Shown piece after piece: positions 20,005 through 27,033 of a stretch of 27,033 nucleotides of DNA. The translations under genes and the position numbers were made by a program. The stretch is from JABFSC01 sp031389045 (lineage in GTDB: Bacteria > Desulfobacterota > Binatia > Bin18), in assembly GCA_031389045.1 (NCBI GenBank), contig JANMSE010000453.1:1-27033 (forward strand), written 5' to 3'. The notes beneath the pieces are model-generated. The model was not told the DNA's origin. It searched no databases and worked only from the letters and a program-made list of their open reading frames with translations. Every line of letters starts with the position of its first letter. The stretch's first letter is position 1.

Positions 20005-21734
20005 CGCTCACCGTTGCCGCTCCTCATCACGCCACCTCACCCGCCGTCGAGGCCCTCCACCTTGAGCGGGTCTCCTTTACTTATCCTGAGGCCACGACGC
20101 CAGCCTTGCGTGACGTATCACTCACGGTGCGACAGGGCGAGATGATCGTCCTCATGGGTGCTTCGGGCGCGGGCAAATCGACGTTGGTGAAATGTCTCAA
20201 TCGCGTCATCCCCGCGTTTCAGACCGGTCACCTCACCGGAAACATGTGGCTCTTTGGGCAGCGGCTCACCCATGAGAAAGTCGGAGCACTCGCGGGCACG
20301 GTGGGCATGGTCTTTCAAGATTTCGAGGCGCAGTTGTTCTCGACCACGGTGCGCGACGAAGTGATCTTCGGCATGGAACAGCTCGGTGTGGACCCGGCGC
20401 TCATGCAGGCGCGACTGGAAGCCGTGCTGGCGCAGGTGGGATTGTCCGGCTTCGAGGGGCGGGACCCGACCACGCTGTCGGGTGGACAAAAACAACGGCT
20501 GGCCATCGCCGCGCTGTTGGCCTTGCAACCACGGCTGCTGGTGTTGGATGAACCCACCACTGATCTGGACCCACAAGGGCGGCAGGAAATCTTCACGCTC
20601 CTGGGCCAGATGCGCGCGAGCGGCCATACGCTCGTCCTGGTCGAGCACGAAGCCTCCGCCGCTGTTCTTGCTGACCGCGTGATCCTCCTCGCGGCTGGCG
20701 CGATTGTCGCGGAGGGTCCGCCTGAACAGATTTTGCCACAGACCGCATTGCTCGAACGCTACGGGGTGCGGCCACGGGATAGTGATCGAGTTTTTCAGCA
20801 CTTTGGCATTACGACGTATGTCCGTTCGGTGGCCGAGGCGGCGGCAACGTTGCAACCGCACTGGTCGAGCGCGTCACCAGCGCCAGTTGTTCCCGCTCAA
20901 TCCCCGGCAACGTTTACGCACGAGCACAGTGCCCCGCCCTTACTTGAGGTCGAGGCGGTGACGCACGCCTACGATGGCGGACCACCAGCGGTACGCGATG
21001 TTACGCTCACCATTCAAGCGGGAGAATTCCTCGCGTTACTGGGGAAGAACGGCTCAGGAAAAACCACCTTGGCCAAGCATCTTGGCGGACTGCTGACGCC
21101 GACCCACGGGCGGGTGCTGCTGCGCGGGCAGGAGGTGGGCCAGGTACCGCTGCATCAATTCGCGCAAGAAGTGAGCTACGTCTTTCAGAATCCCGATCAT
21201 CAACTGTTCGCCGACACGGTGGAGGCGGAAGTGGCGTTTGGGCCGCGCAACATCGGTCTTGATGCGGCGGAGGTCCGCACTCGGGTTGACGAAGCGCTCG
21301 ACGCGGTCGGGTTACAGTCCTTGCGCGAGCAGGACCCCTTTCTGCTTGGTCGAGGCGAACGGCAACGGTTAGCGGTCGCCGCCTTGCTGGCATTACGGCC
21401 ACGCATGCTCATTCTTGACGAACCCACGACGGGGCTGGATTATCCTGAACAACGACAAATGATGGACTTGCTCAAACGCTTGCATCACGAAGGGCGGACG
21501 ATTCTCATTATCACGCATGCGCCGTGGGTCGCGGCGGAATACGCCGAGCGGGCATTGTTGATGGCGGATGGACACCTGTTATGGGATGGGTCACTACGAG
21601 CGTTATGCGCCCAGCCCGACTTGTGCGCCCAAGCCGCGTTTCGGCCACCGGACTGCACGCTGCTTGGTGGATATTTTGGTGAGACCCCATTGTCGGTGGA
21701 AGAATTGGTACGCTTTACATCCTATGGAGGATAA
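20001..21734 (+). CDS. Fused double ECF-type ABC ATPase (two EcfA/CbiO domains)
   Basis: The 577-residue protein carries two ATPase domains. The first has Walker A 'GASGAGKST' (residues 53-61), 'VFQDFEAQLFSTTV' (the ECF-specific Q-loop pattern), signature 'LSGGQKQR' and Walker B 'LLVLDEPTTDLD'. The second has 'GKNGSGKTT', 'VFQNPDHQLFADTV', a degenerate signature 'LGRGERQR' and 'MLILDEPTTGLD'. The second signature makes one composite ATP site atypical, which I have the impression occurs in other fused EcfA proteins. GTG 20001 overlaps the upstream stop as GTGA, and ATG 19980 is an alternative. It should energise import of a cofactor through the S component and a T subunit encoded elsewhere. 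The Fe-S gene begins two bases after its stop. Confidence 0.88.
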   Translation: MTLTVAAPHHATSPAVEALHLERVSFTYPEATTPALRDVSLTVRQGEMIVLMGASGAGKSTLVKCLNRVIPAFQTGHLTGNMWLFGQRLTHEKVGALAGTVGMVFQDFEAQLFSTTVRDEVIFGMEQLGVDPALMQARLEAVLAQVGLSGFEGRDPTTLSGGQKQRLAIAALLALQPRLLVLDEPTTDLDPQGRQEIFTLLGQMRASGHTLVLVEHEASAAVLADRVILLAAGAIVAEGPPEQILPQTALLERYGVRPRDSDRVFQHFGITTYVRSVAEAAATLQPHWSSASPAPVVPAQSPATFTHEHSAPPLLEVEAVTHAYDGGPPAVRDVTLTIQAGEFLALLGKNGSGKTTLAKHLGGLLTPTHGRVLLRGQEVGQVPLHQFAQEVSYVFQNPDHQLFADTVEAEVAFGPRNIGLDAAEVRTRVDEALDAVGLQSLREQDPFLLGRGERQRLAVAALLALRPRMLILDEPTTGLDYPEQRQMMDLLKRLHHEGRTILIITHAPWVAAEYAERALLMADGHLLWDGSLRALCAQPDLCAQAAFRPPDCTLLGGYFGETPLSVEELVRFTSYGG

Positions 21735-21736
21735 CT

Positions 21737-23050
21737 ATGAACAACACTCCCGCTTACGATCCAATTGACGCGCTATTCTGGGACCCGCAGGACCTGCGGT
21801 CGGAAGTCGAGCGCGTGTTTAAGCTGTGCGCGGACTGCCGCCTGTGCAACAAATTCTGCGGTAGTTTCCCGAAATTATTTGATGCCGTGGATAGCTACTG
21901 CACGGATGAGAAGTATTTCGAGGTCGACATGGCAAAGTTCAAGACGGAAGACCTCAAGGAAGTCGTCAATCTCTGTTTCCAGTGCAAGCTCTGCCACATC
22001 AACTGCCCGTATACGCCTGGCGATCACGAATGGGCCATTGATTTCCCCCGCTTGATCGCCCGCGCCAAGGCGCAGGAAGTGAAGAAAAATGGCGTGTCCC
22101 TCACCGACCGCGTGATGGGCAACCCCGACCTCGTTGGCAAGCTCGCCTCGTGGACCGCGCCCATCGCCAACTGGGCCAATGAAAACAAAGTCCACCGCCT
22201 GTTCATGCAAGGCGCGTTGGGGATTCATAAGGACAAGAAACTGCCCCCGTTCGCGTGGAAAACCTTCGCCGCCCGATTCCGGGAGTCATGGAAAGCACCT
22301 GAGGGTGAGCCAGTTGCCAAGGTCGCGTTCTTCTCCACCTGCTTCGTCAATTACAACGAGCCTGGTCTTGGCATGGACACACTCGAAGTGATGGCGCGCA
22401 ACAAGGTGGATGTGGCCTTCGCGTATGAGCAGTGTTGCGGGATGCCGCTGTGGCATAACGGCGACATGGAGGCGGCCATCGTCGCCGCGAGGAAGAATGT
22501 GGCGTCGCTGCTGCCACACGTGAACGAAGGGCGCGCCATCATGGTCACCAACCCCACCTGTTCACAGATGCTGCGCGTCGAGTACCCACGCATGTTGGGC
22601 ACTGACGACGCCAAAGCGGTCGCCGCCAAGACCACGGACCCGACGGAGTTTCTGGCGTCGTTAGCGGCGCAAGGCAAGCTGAATCGCGACTTCAAGACTG
22701 GCGCGGGCAAGATCGCGTATCACATCCCGTGTCATCTGCGGACGCAGAACATCGGCTATAAGACCCGCGACATGCTCGCCTTATTGCCAGACACGCAAGT
22801 CGAGTTGATTGAGGCGTGTTCCGGGCATAATGGGACCTGGGCGATGAAGAAAGAAAACTTCGAGGCGTCGTTGAAATGGGGGGCGCGGGCGTTCGAGGGA
22901 ATCAAGAATGCCGAGCCCGCCGTGACCTGCTCGGACTGTCCGCTAGCGGCCATTCAGATTGAGCAGGGCACCGGTCGGCATACCCTGAATCCGATGGAGA
23001 TTTTGGCGAGAAGCTATCGAGGCGAGCCTATCATCGGAAAGGATCGATAA
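21737..23050 (+). CDS. Heterodisulfide-reductase-like Fe-S protein with CCG domains
   Basis: The 437-residue product has two N-terminal four-cysteine motifs, 'CADCRLCNKFC' (Cys31-Cys41) and 'CFQCKLCHINCP' (Cys80-Cys90), each suited to a [4Fe-4S] cluster. A first CCG-type domain has 'YEQCCGMPL'. The second has the altered 'IEACSGHNGTWAMK', then 'CSDCPLAAIQ'. This matches the GlpC/HdrB-related proteins that move electrons to quinones or disulfides. Relatives are often encoded beside rubrerythrin and a DUF3501 protein, but neither is present. GGAGG inside the end of the ECF ATPase gene serves as ribosome-binding site, with only two bases between stop and start. The functional link to the ECF ATPase is unclear. 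Confidence 0.85.
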   Translation: MNNTPAYDPIDALFWDPQDLRSEVERVFKLCADCRLCNKFCGSFPKLFDAVDSYCTDEKYFEVDMAKFKTEDLKEVVNLCFQCKLCHINCPYTPGDHEWAIDFPRLIARAKAQEVKKNGVSLTDRVMGNPDLVGKLASWTAPIANWANENKVHRLFMQGALGIHKDKKLPPFAWKTFAARFRESWKAPEGEPVAKVAFFSTCFVNYNEPGLGMDTLEVMARNKVDVAFAYEQCCGMPLWHNGDMEAAIVAARKNVASLLPHVNEGRAIMVTNPTCSQMLRVEYPRMLGTDDAKAVAAKTTDPTEFLASLAAQGKLNRDFKTGAGKIAYHIPCHLRTQNIGYKTRDMLALLPDTQVELIEACSGHNGTWAMKKENFEASLKWGARAFEGIKNAEPAVTCSDCPLAAIQIEQGTGRHTLNPMEILARSYRGEPIIGKDR

Positions 23051-23070
23051 GGACCAGTGAGGAGGATCGT

Positions 23071-23094
23071 ATGGGAATGCCCGCGCCAACTTGA
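23071..23094 (+). other. Seven-codon mini-ORF with a strong ribosome-binding site
   Basis: AGGAGGAT precedes an ATG at 23071 that reads only MGMPAPT before a stop. It lies where a third gene of the Fe-S operon would begin. It may be the 5' stub of a deleted gene, and the ABC ATPase gene ends immediately beside it on the other strand. Confidence 0.4.
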
Positions 23095-23799
23095 TTACTC
23101 CGCACCCGCCTGGCGTTCATCGCTCACAATCACGCCATCGCGAAACACAATGCGGCGCTGGGCAAACGTGGCGATGTCTGGTTCATGCGTCACAACCAGT
23201 ATTGTCATGCCTTGCTGATTGAGGGAGGTGAACGTCCGCATGACTTCGGTACTCGTGGCGCTATCGAGATTGCCGGTGGGTTCGTCAGCCAAGATCAAGA
23301 CCGGGTTGGTGACTAAGGCACGAGCAATCGCCACGCGCTGCTGCTGTCCACCAGACAGTTGACTGGGCAAATGCCGCGCTCGGTCCGTAAGCCCCACGGC
23401 TTGCAACGCCGCGAGCGCTCGTGTCTGTTGCTCTTTGCGCGACACCGCGCTGTACAGCAGCGGTAACTCCACGTTCTCCAAGGCGCTCGTGCGTGGCAGC
23501 AGGTTGAAACTCTGAAAGACAAAGCCAATTTTGCGGTTGCGGATTTCGGCCTGCGCGTCCGTGCTCAAGGTGGACACATCGACTCCCTCAAGCCAGTAGC
23601 GTCCCGCCGTCGGACGGTCGAGACATCCCACGATGTTCATCAACGTGGATTTCCCAGAGCCGGACGATCCCATGATGGCGACGAACTCGCCACGGGTGAT
23701 CGAGAGGGACACCCCACGCAGGGCATGCACCTCGACATCTCCCAGACGGTAGATTTTGGTGAGGTGCTCAACGGTGATGAAGTTATGTGGATCGGGCAT
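23095..23799 (-). CDS. MacB/LolD-type ABC transporter ATP-binding protein
   Basis: The 234-residue protein is a MacB/LolD-type ABC ATPase: 'GSSGSGKST' Walker A, 'SFNLLPRTSALENVELPLLY', signature 'LSGGQQQR' and Walker B 'LILADEPTGNLD'. It stands after genes for a MacA-like adaptor and a TolC-family protein, so it probably powers export of a toxin, peptide, lipid or antibiotic. The usual FtsX-like permease is not found: after this gene the next DNA is the Fe-S operon on the other strand. The start may be ATG 23799 or TTG 23802. The 200 bases to the adaptor gene hold a strong hairpin, so it may not be tightly cotranscribed. Confidence 0.9.
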   Translation of the reverse strand: MPDPHNFITVEHLTKIYRLGDVEVHALRGVSLSITRGEFVAIMGSSGSGKSTLMNIVGCLDRPTAGRYWLEGVDVSTLSTDAQAEIRNRKIGFVFQSFNLLPRTSALENVELPLLYSAVSRKEQQTRALAALQAVGLTDRARHLPSQLSGGQQQRVAIARALVTNPVLILADEPTGNLDSATSTEVMRTFTSLNQQGMTILVVTHEPDIATFAQRRIVFRDGVIVSDERQAGAE

Positions 23800-23875
23800 C
23801 AACCCTCATCATACAAAAGCAACTGAGTTTTGACGGTCACATTATGGTAGGTACATTCGATCCCTCTCACGCTGC

Positions 23876-23897
23876 CCCTCTCCCAGCCGGGAGAGGG
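23876..23897. repeat. Perfect hairpin, REP-like (CCCTCTCCC stem)
   Basis: CCCTCTCCC (23876-23884), loop AGCC, then GGGAGAGGG (23889-23897) form a perfect 9-bp stem in the gap 23800-23999. The sequence type is common as dispersed intergenic hairpins. It could reduce expression of the ATPase gene relative to the adaptor gene. The rest of this gap shows nothing clear. Confidence 0.65.
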
Positions 23898-23999
23898 AAC
23901 CAGGAAGCAACCTCGCGGTTCTTACCGAATTTGCATGTCCAATTTCATAAGGTCCGCTCCTGATAACCAACCCCTGACCCCCAGCCCCCAACCTCTGTC

Positions 24000-25229
24000 T
24001 TAGCGTCGCCACCGCATGCCAAACCCTGGCAACGTCGTCTCTGGCGCACCGGTCGCGTCGGAACGCGCGCCGATCACGACGTCCTCGCCCTCGTGCAACC
24101 CGCCCTCAAGCAGCTCCGCCGTGATCTCATCACTAATGCCAATCTGGACCGGCACCGCCACGAGGGTCTTGTCCGCGGTCTGCCGCCACACCTGACGTGG
24201 GTCTTCTTCCTTTGGTCCCTTGGCCACCGCTTGCGCGGTGGGACGCCGCGCGGTCTCGTCTTTTGCTCCATCCTTCCCCGCGGGTTTTGGTCGAAACCGT
24301 AACGCCGCCAGTGGCACCGTGAGCACCTGCTCGCGTTGCGCGGTAATCAACGAGAGGCTTGCCGTCATTCCTGGCTTCAGCGCCAAGTCGCTATTATCCA
24401 CGTTCACCACCACGTCATACGTCACGACATTTTGCACGATTTGCGGGGCGTTTCTCACCTGCGCGACCGTGCCCCTGAATTGCCGATCCGGGTACGCATC
24501 CACCGTGAACAACGCCTTTTGCTGTTCCCGCACCACGCCGATGTCGGACTCACTCACATTGGTATTGATCTGCATCTTGGTGAGGTCCTCGGCGATGAGA
24601 AAGAGGACCGGGGTTTGGAAACTGGCGGCGACGGTTTGTCCGACGTTGACGCTGCGGGAGACGATCACCCCATCTACTGGCGACACGATGTCGGTGTAGT
24701 CAAGATTGACCCGCGCCTCTTCCAACGCGGCGCTCGCCTGCTCAAGCCGGGCCTCATCAAGTTGCAACTGCGCCAACGCCTGGGCATGGTCGCGTTCCGC
24801 CGCTTCGACTTCTTGTTTCGCGATGAGATTGCGCTCGAATAAGTCGCGCATCCGTTTGTGCACGTCGCGCTTGAAGTTGAGATCGGCGCGATCTTTCTCA
24901 ATCTGCGCGCGCGCGGTGGTGAGGTTGGCCTCGGCTTGCTTCACCTTGACGAGGAACAACCGCGGATCGATCCGCGCGACTCGTTGCCCTTTCTTCACTG
25001 GCGAGTTGAAATCGGCGAACAACTCCCGAATGGGGCCGGAGACATACGAGCCCACTTGCACGGTCGTCACCGGATTCACCGTCCCGGTCGCTGTTACTAC
25101 CCGCGTGACCGTGCCGCGTTCGATCCGCGCGGTCACGTAGGTCACCGCGTGTTCCGGTTCATACCAAAACCACCAATAGCCTCCGCCAATAATACCGACA
25201 CACACCAGGAGCAGGACGATCTTTTTCAT
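24000..25229 (-). CDS. MacA-like periplasmic adaptor (membrane fusion) protein
   Basis: The 409-residue protein has an N-terminal membrane anchor ('IVLLLVCVGIIGGGYWWF', residues about 4-21), a lipoyl half-motif around 'TATGTVNPVTTVQVGSYVSG', a long coiled-coil hairpin (about residues 90-170) rich in Ala, Glu, Gln and Arg, the second lipoyl half 'IVSPVDGVIVSRSVNVGQTV', and a beta-barrel region with 'NAPQIVQNVVTYDVVV' and 'LKPGMTASLSL'. This order fits MacA. The adaptor bridges the inner-membrane ABC transporter and the TolC channel. A proline/lysine-rich insert at about 315-345 is extra and low in complexity. It ends 15 bases from the TolC gene upstream and precedes the ATPase gene. Confidence 0.9.
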   Translation of the reverse strand: MKKIVLLLVCVGIIGGGYWWFWYEPEHAVTYVTARIERGTVTRVVTATGTVNPVTTVQVGSYVSGPIRELFADFNSPVKKGQRVARIDPRLFLVKVKQAEANLTTARAQIEKDRADLNFKRDVHKRMRDLFERNLIAKQEVEAAERDHAQALAQLQLDEARLEQASAALEEARVNLDYTDIVSPVDGVIVSRSVNVGQTVAASFQTPVLFLIAEDLTKMQINTNVSESDIGVVREQQKALFTVDAYPDRQFRGTVAQVRNAPQIVQNVVTYDVVVNVDNSDLALKPGMTASLSLITAQREQVLTVPLAALRFRPKPAGKDGAKDETARRPTAQAVAKGPKEEDPRQVWRQTADKTLVAVPVQIGISDEITAELLEGGLHEGEDVVIGARSDATGAPETTLPGFGMRWRR

Positions 25230-25244
25230 GGCTGTGATTGGCGG

Positions 25245-26555
25245 TCAGTCGAGCCGCTTCCCCAACGCGCGTTCAAGCTGCGCGAGGGCGGTCTTATAGC
25301 TGTACACGGCTTGAATCCGGTTCGCTCGCGCGGAGGAAAAGGAGACCTGGGCATCCGTCACCTCGATAATGTTGCCCACTCCCGCGCTGTAGCGTCCCTC
25401 GGCGAGTTCGAGATTCTCCCGCGCCTGGATCACTATTTGTTCACTCAAGCGGATACTCTGCTCGGCCCGGCGCATTTCCAACATGGCGCGGCGCACGTCG
25501 AGGGTCACTTGTTGCCGCAGGTCTTCTTCTTGGGCTTCGAGTCCCCGTAGAGTGGCCTGGGCTTCGCCGACTTGGGCCACCGTGAGAATGTCGTCGAAGA
25601 GGGGCACGGTCAGTGTCGCGCCAATAATCCACCCTTCGGGCAATGGATGCGCGCGGCCCGTCCAGTTGTACTGCGCATTCCCGGAGATGGAGGGGAGCAT
25701 CTGCTTGCGCAGGGACGACACCCGTTGTGTGGCGGCCTGCTGCTGGGCCTGGAGACTGTGTAGCTCTGGTCGCGAACGATACGCCTGTTGCACGATCTCG
25801 GCGTCATCAAGCGCGACCGGCTGATGTGCTGGCGCGTCGACAAGCACGAAATCGGCGAAGTCCCTCAGCCCCATCGCCGTGCGCAACGTTTCTTGTCCGA
25901 GGGCAACGTTATTACGGGCGGTCACCACGTCCAATTCGGCGGTGGAGACCTGCACCTGGGCTTGGGTGACATCGAATCGCGGGGCGATCCCGACTTCGTG
26001 TCGAGCCTGGGCGTCTTCGAGATGCTTTTGATTCCGTCGCACCGTCTCCTCGGCCACGCCGAGTAACTGTTGTGACGAGAGCAAGCCATAATAGGCTTGT
26101 TTGGTATTGACGATGACCGTTTGGCGCGTGGTCTCCAAATCGGCGGCGCTGGCATCGACCGACGCGCTGGCCGCGCGAATGGCGTCCAGCGTGCGGCCAA
26201 AGTTGAACAACAACTGGCTCATACTGAAATTGGTGGAATGGAAATTGAAAATTTGCGAGACCGTTTGTTGTTGTCCGCCGCCACCAATCTGTACGCCCCC
26301 GATCGCTGAAGTCACTGGTCGCTGTTGACGTGACAGGGAATACGTATAGGCCCCTCGTGGCAGATAGCCGGAGATTTCCTGGCGCACGCGTGCTTGCGCC
26401 GCCTCAACGCTCGTCGTCCCAATCCGCACGGTGGGATGATGTGTGAGTGCGGTCTCGACCGCTTCTTGCACCGTCAGTGTCTTTGTCGTCTCGGCGAAGC
26501 TGGTGCTTGCGTAGCAGCAGAGCACCAAGCCGATGATCCACGTTATGCTCCGCAT
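25245..26555 (-). CDS. TolC family outer membrane efflux protein
   Basis: The 436-residue product has a signal peptide (MRSITWIIGLVLCCYASTSFA) and the two-repeat TolC pattern: 'LTVQEAVETALTHHPTVRIG' at the start, 'QLLFNFGRT' near the first repeat, coiled helices with 'RRNQKHLEDAQARHEVGIAP', and a second repeat with 'VTLDVRRAMLEMRRAEQSIR' and 'ENLELAEGRYSAGVGNIIEV'. It would form the outer-membrane duct for the adaptor encoded next. ATG 26555 is chosen over an upstream TTG because it begins the signal peptide. The operon order is TolC, adaptor, ATPase, with the permease missing. Confidence 0.93.
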   Translation of the reverse strand: MRSITWIIGLVLCCYASTSFAETTKTLTVQEAVETALTHHPTVRIGTTSVEAAQARVRQEISGYLPRGAYTYSLSRQQRPVTSAIGGVQIGGGGQQQTVSQIFNFHSTNFSMSQLLFNFGRTLDAIRAASASVDASAADLETTRQTVIVNTKQAYYGLLSSQQLLGVAEETVRRNQKHLEDAQARHEVGIAPRFDVTQAQVQVSTAELDVVTARNNVALGQETLRTAMGLRDFADFVLVDAPAHQPVALDDAEIVQQAYRSRPELHSLQAQQQAATQRVSSLRKQMLPSISGNAQYNWTGRAHPLPEGWIIGATLTVPLFDDILTVAQVGEAQATLRGLEAQEEDLRQQVTLDVRRAMLEMRRAEQSIRLSEQIVIQARENLELAEGRYSAGVGNIIEVTDAQVSFSSARANRIQAVYSYKTALAQLERALGKRLD

Positions 26556-26581
26556 AATACCGAGTGACAAGCGTCTCAATT

Positions 26582-26643
26582 GCGGATTGGGGATTGGGGA
26601 TTACGGATTCCAAAAGGAAATACCCTCCAAGTCCGCAATCCGC
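26582..26643. repeat. GCGGATTG inverted repeat with internal GGGGATT repeats
   Basis: GCGGATTG (26582-26589) is matched in reverse complement by CAATCCGC (26636-26643), with GATTGGG-type near-repeats after the left arm. It lies in the short gap between the tolC-type gene and the kinase-like gene upstream, and may act as a weak terminator or be a REP relic. Confidence 0.45.
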
Positions 26644-26650
26644 GATTTTT

Positions 26651-27033
26651 TCACGCCGTATGTTCCAACGCCCACGCCAATAAGTCCGTCGTGCCGTCTT
26701 CACCCCAGACGCCAGCATCAACGACTAAATGATAGTGGGTCAGGTCGTTCCACGAGGTGTGGTAGAAAGTGTGGACGTAGTCCGTGCGCAATTTATCCAT
26801 TTCGGCGATGCGGCGCTCCGCGTCATGGTGAGAGAGATTCTCGGCTTGCATCACCTTCGCAATGCGCGATTCTACCGGAGCCCACAGGAACACATGAAGG
26901 GCTCGTGGGTGATTGGCTAACACGAGATTGCCGCCACGCCCAACAATAATCGCGTTACCGGCGGTGGCGACCTCTTCCATGATCGTGCGAGTCATGCGCG
27001 CCAGTTGCGCGTCGGTCAACCACAATGGCGGGG
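26651..27033 (-). CDS. Cytidylate kinase-like family protein, 5'-partial
   Basis: About 127 residues of the C-terminal part are visible, and the frame stays open to the window edge, so the start lies beyond 27033. 'AGNAIIVGRGGNLVLANHPRAL' (split here) and 'VFLWAPVESRIAKVM', then 'SHHDAERRIAEMDKLRTDYV', match the cytidylate-kinase-like family (PF13189 type). In this family a P-loop precedes a Gly-Arg-Gly-Gly segment and a lid with Arg residues. Its natural substrate is not well defined. The P-loop should be just outside the window. It is the gene upstream of the export operon on the same strand, 95 bases before the tolC-type start. Confidence 0.8.
   Translation of the reverse strand, partial: PPLWLTDAQLARMTRTIMEEVATAGNAIIVGRGGNLVLANHPRALHVFLWAPVESRIAKVMQAENLSHHDAERRIAEMDKLRTDYVHTFYHTSWNDLTHYHLVVDAGVWGEDGTTDLLAWALEHTA

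Overview
The window looks like chromosome from an uncultivated Gram-negative bacterium. A BamD-type lipoprotein and a TolC/MacA export pair imply an outer membrane. The load of CaiB/BaiF CoA-transferases, an F420-type luciferase-like oxidoreductase, a crotonase and a penicillin acylase resembles soil, sponge or aquatic lineages such as Tectomicrobia, Methylomirabilota, Binatota or Desulfobacterota. That placement is an impression from gene content, because the window has no rRNA or other phylogenetic marker.

Positions 1-3,650 are accessory DNA. Relics of a histidine kinase and a transposase are followed by a short integron-type cassette array with no integrase in view. Four attC-like sites (about 1004-1101, 1328-1426, 2077-2146 and 3252-3346) bound cassettes encoding a DUF2283 protein, an uncertain small ORF with an operator-like site, a permuted NlpC/P60-type hydrolase, and a bifunctional glucosaminidase/amidase. 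The last attC has a damaged right end and is followed by a REP-like palindrome.

Positions 3,650-8,585 hold a lone LLM oxidoreductase on the minus strand, then a plus-strand operon of a double CaiB/BaiF CoA-transferase fusion, a crotonase lacking both usual catalytic glutamates, and a VOC protein. Together these suggest acyl-CoA metabolism of an unknown substrate.

Positions 8,800-13,181 on the minus strand form a compact sulfur-carrier operon, in transcription order: E1-like activating enzyme, threonine synthase homologue, MoaD/ThiS carrier ending in Gly-Gly, cysteine synthase, NIL-domain protein and a second, degenerate E1-like protein. The first E1 has the nucleotide-binding and cysteine motifs but lacks the N-terminal arginine-finger helix. 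The degenerate one has that helix but has lost the nucleotide and cysteine motifs. This complementary loss suggests a split, heterodimeric bacterial E1 and is the most interesting feature of the window.

Positions 13,200-19,124 carry a leader hairpin, a REP pair, a secreted penicillin acylase, a small DUF1579-like protein, another CaiB/BaiF transferase, a histidine phosphatase and BamD. Positions 19,234-23,050 carry an ECF transporter S component, a double ECF ATPase and an Fe-S heterodisulfide-reductase-like protein. Positions 23,095-26,555 on the minus strand carry TolC, MacA-like and MacB-type ATPase genes without the expected permease. A 5'-partial cytidylate-kinase-like gene runs off the right edge.
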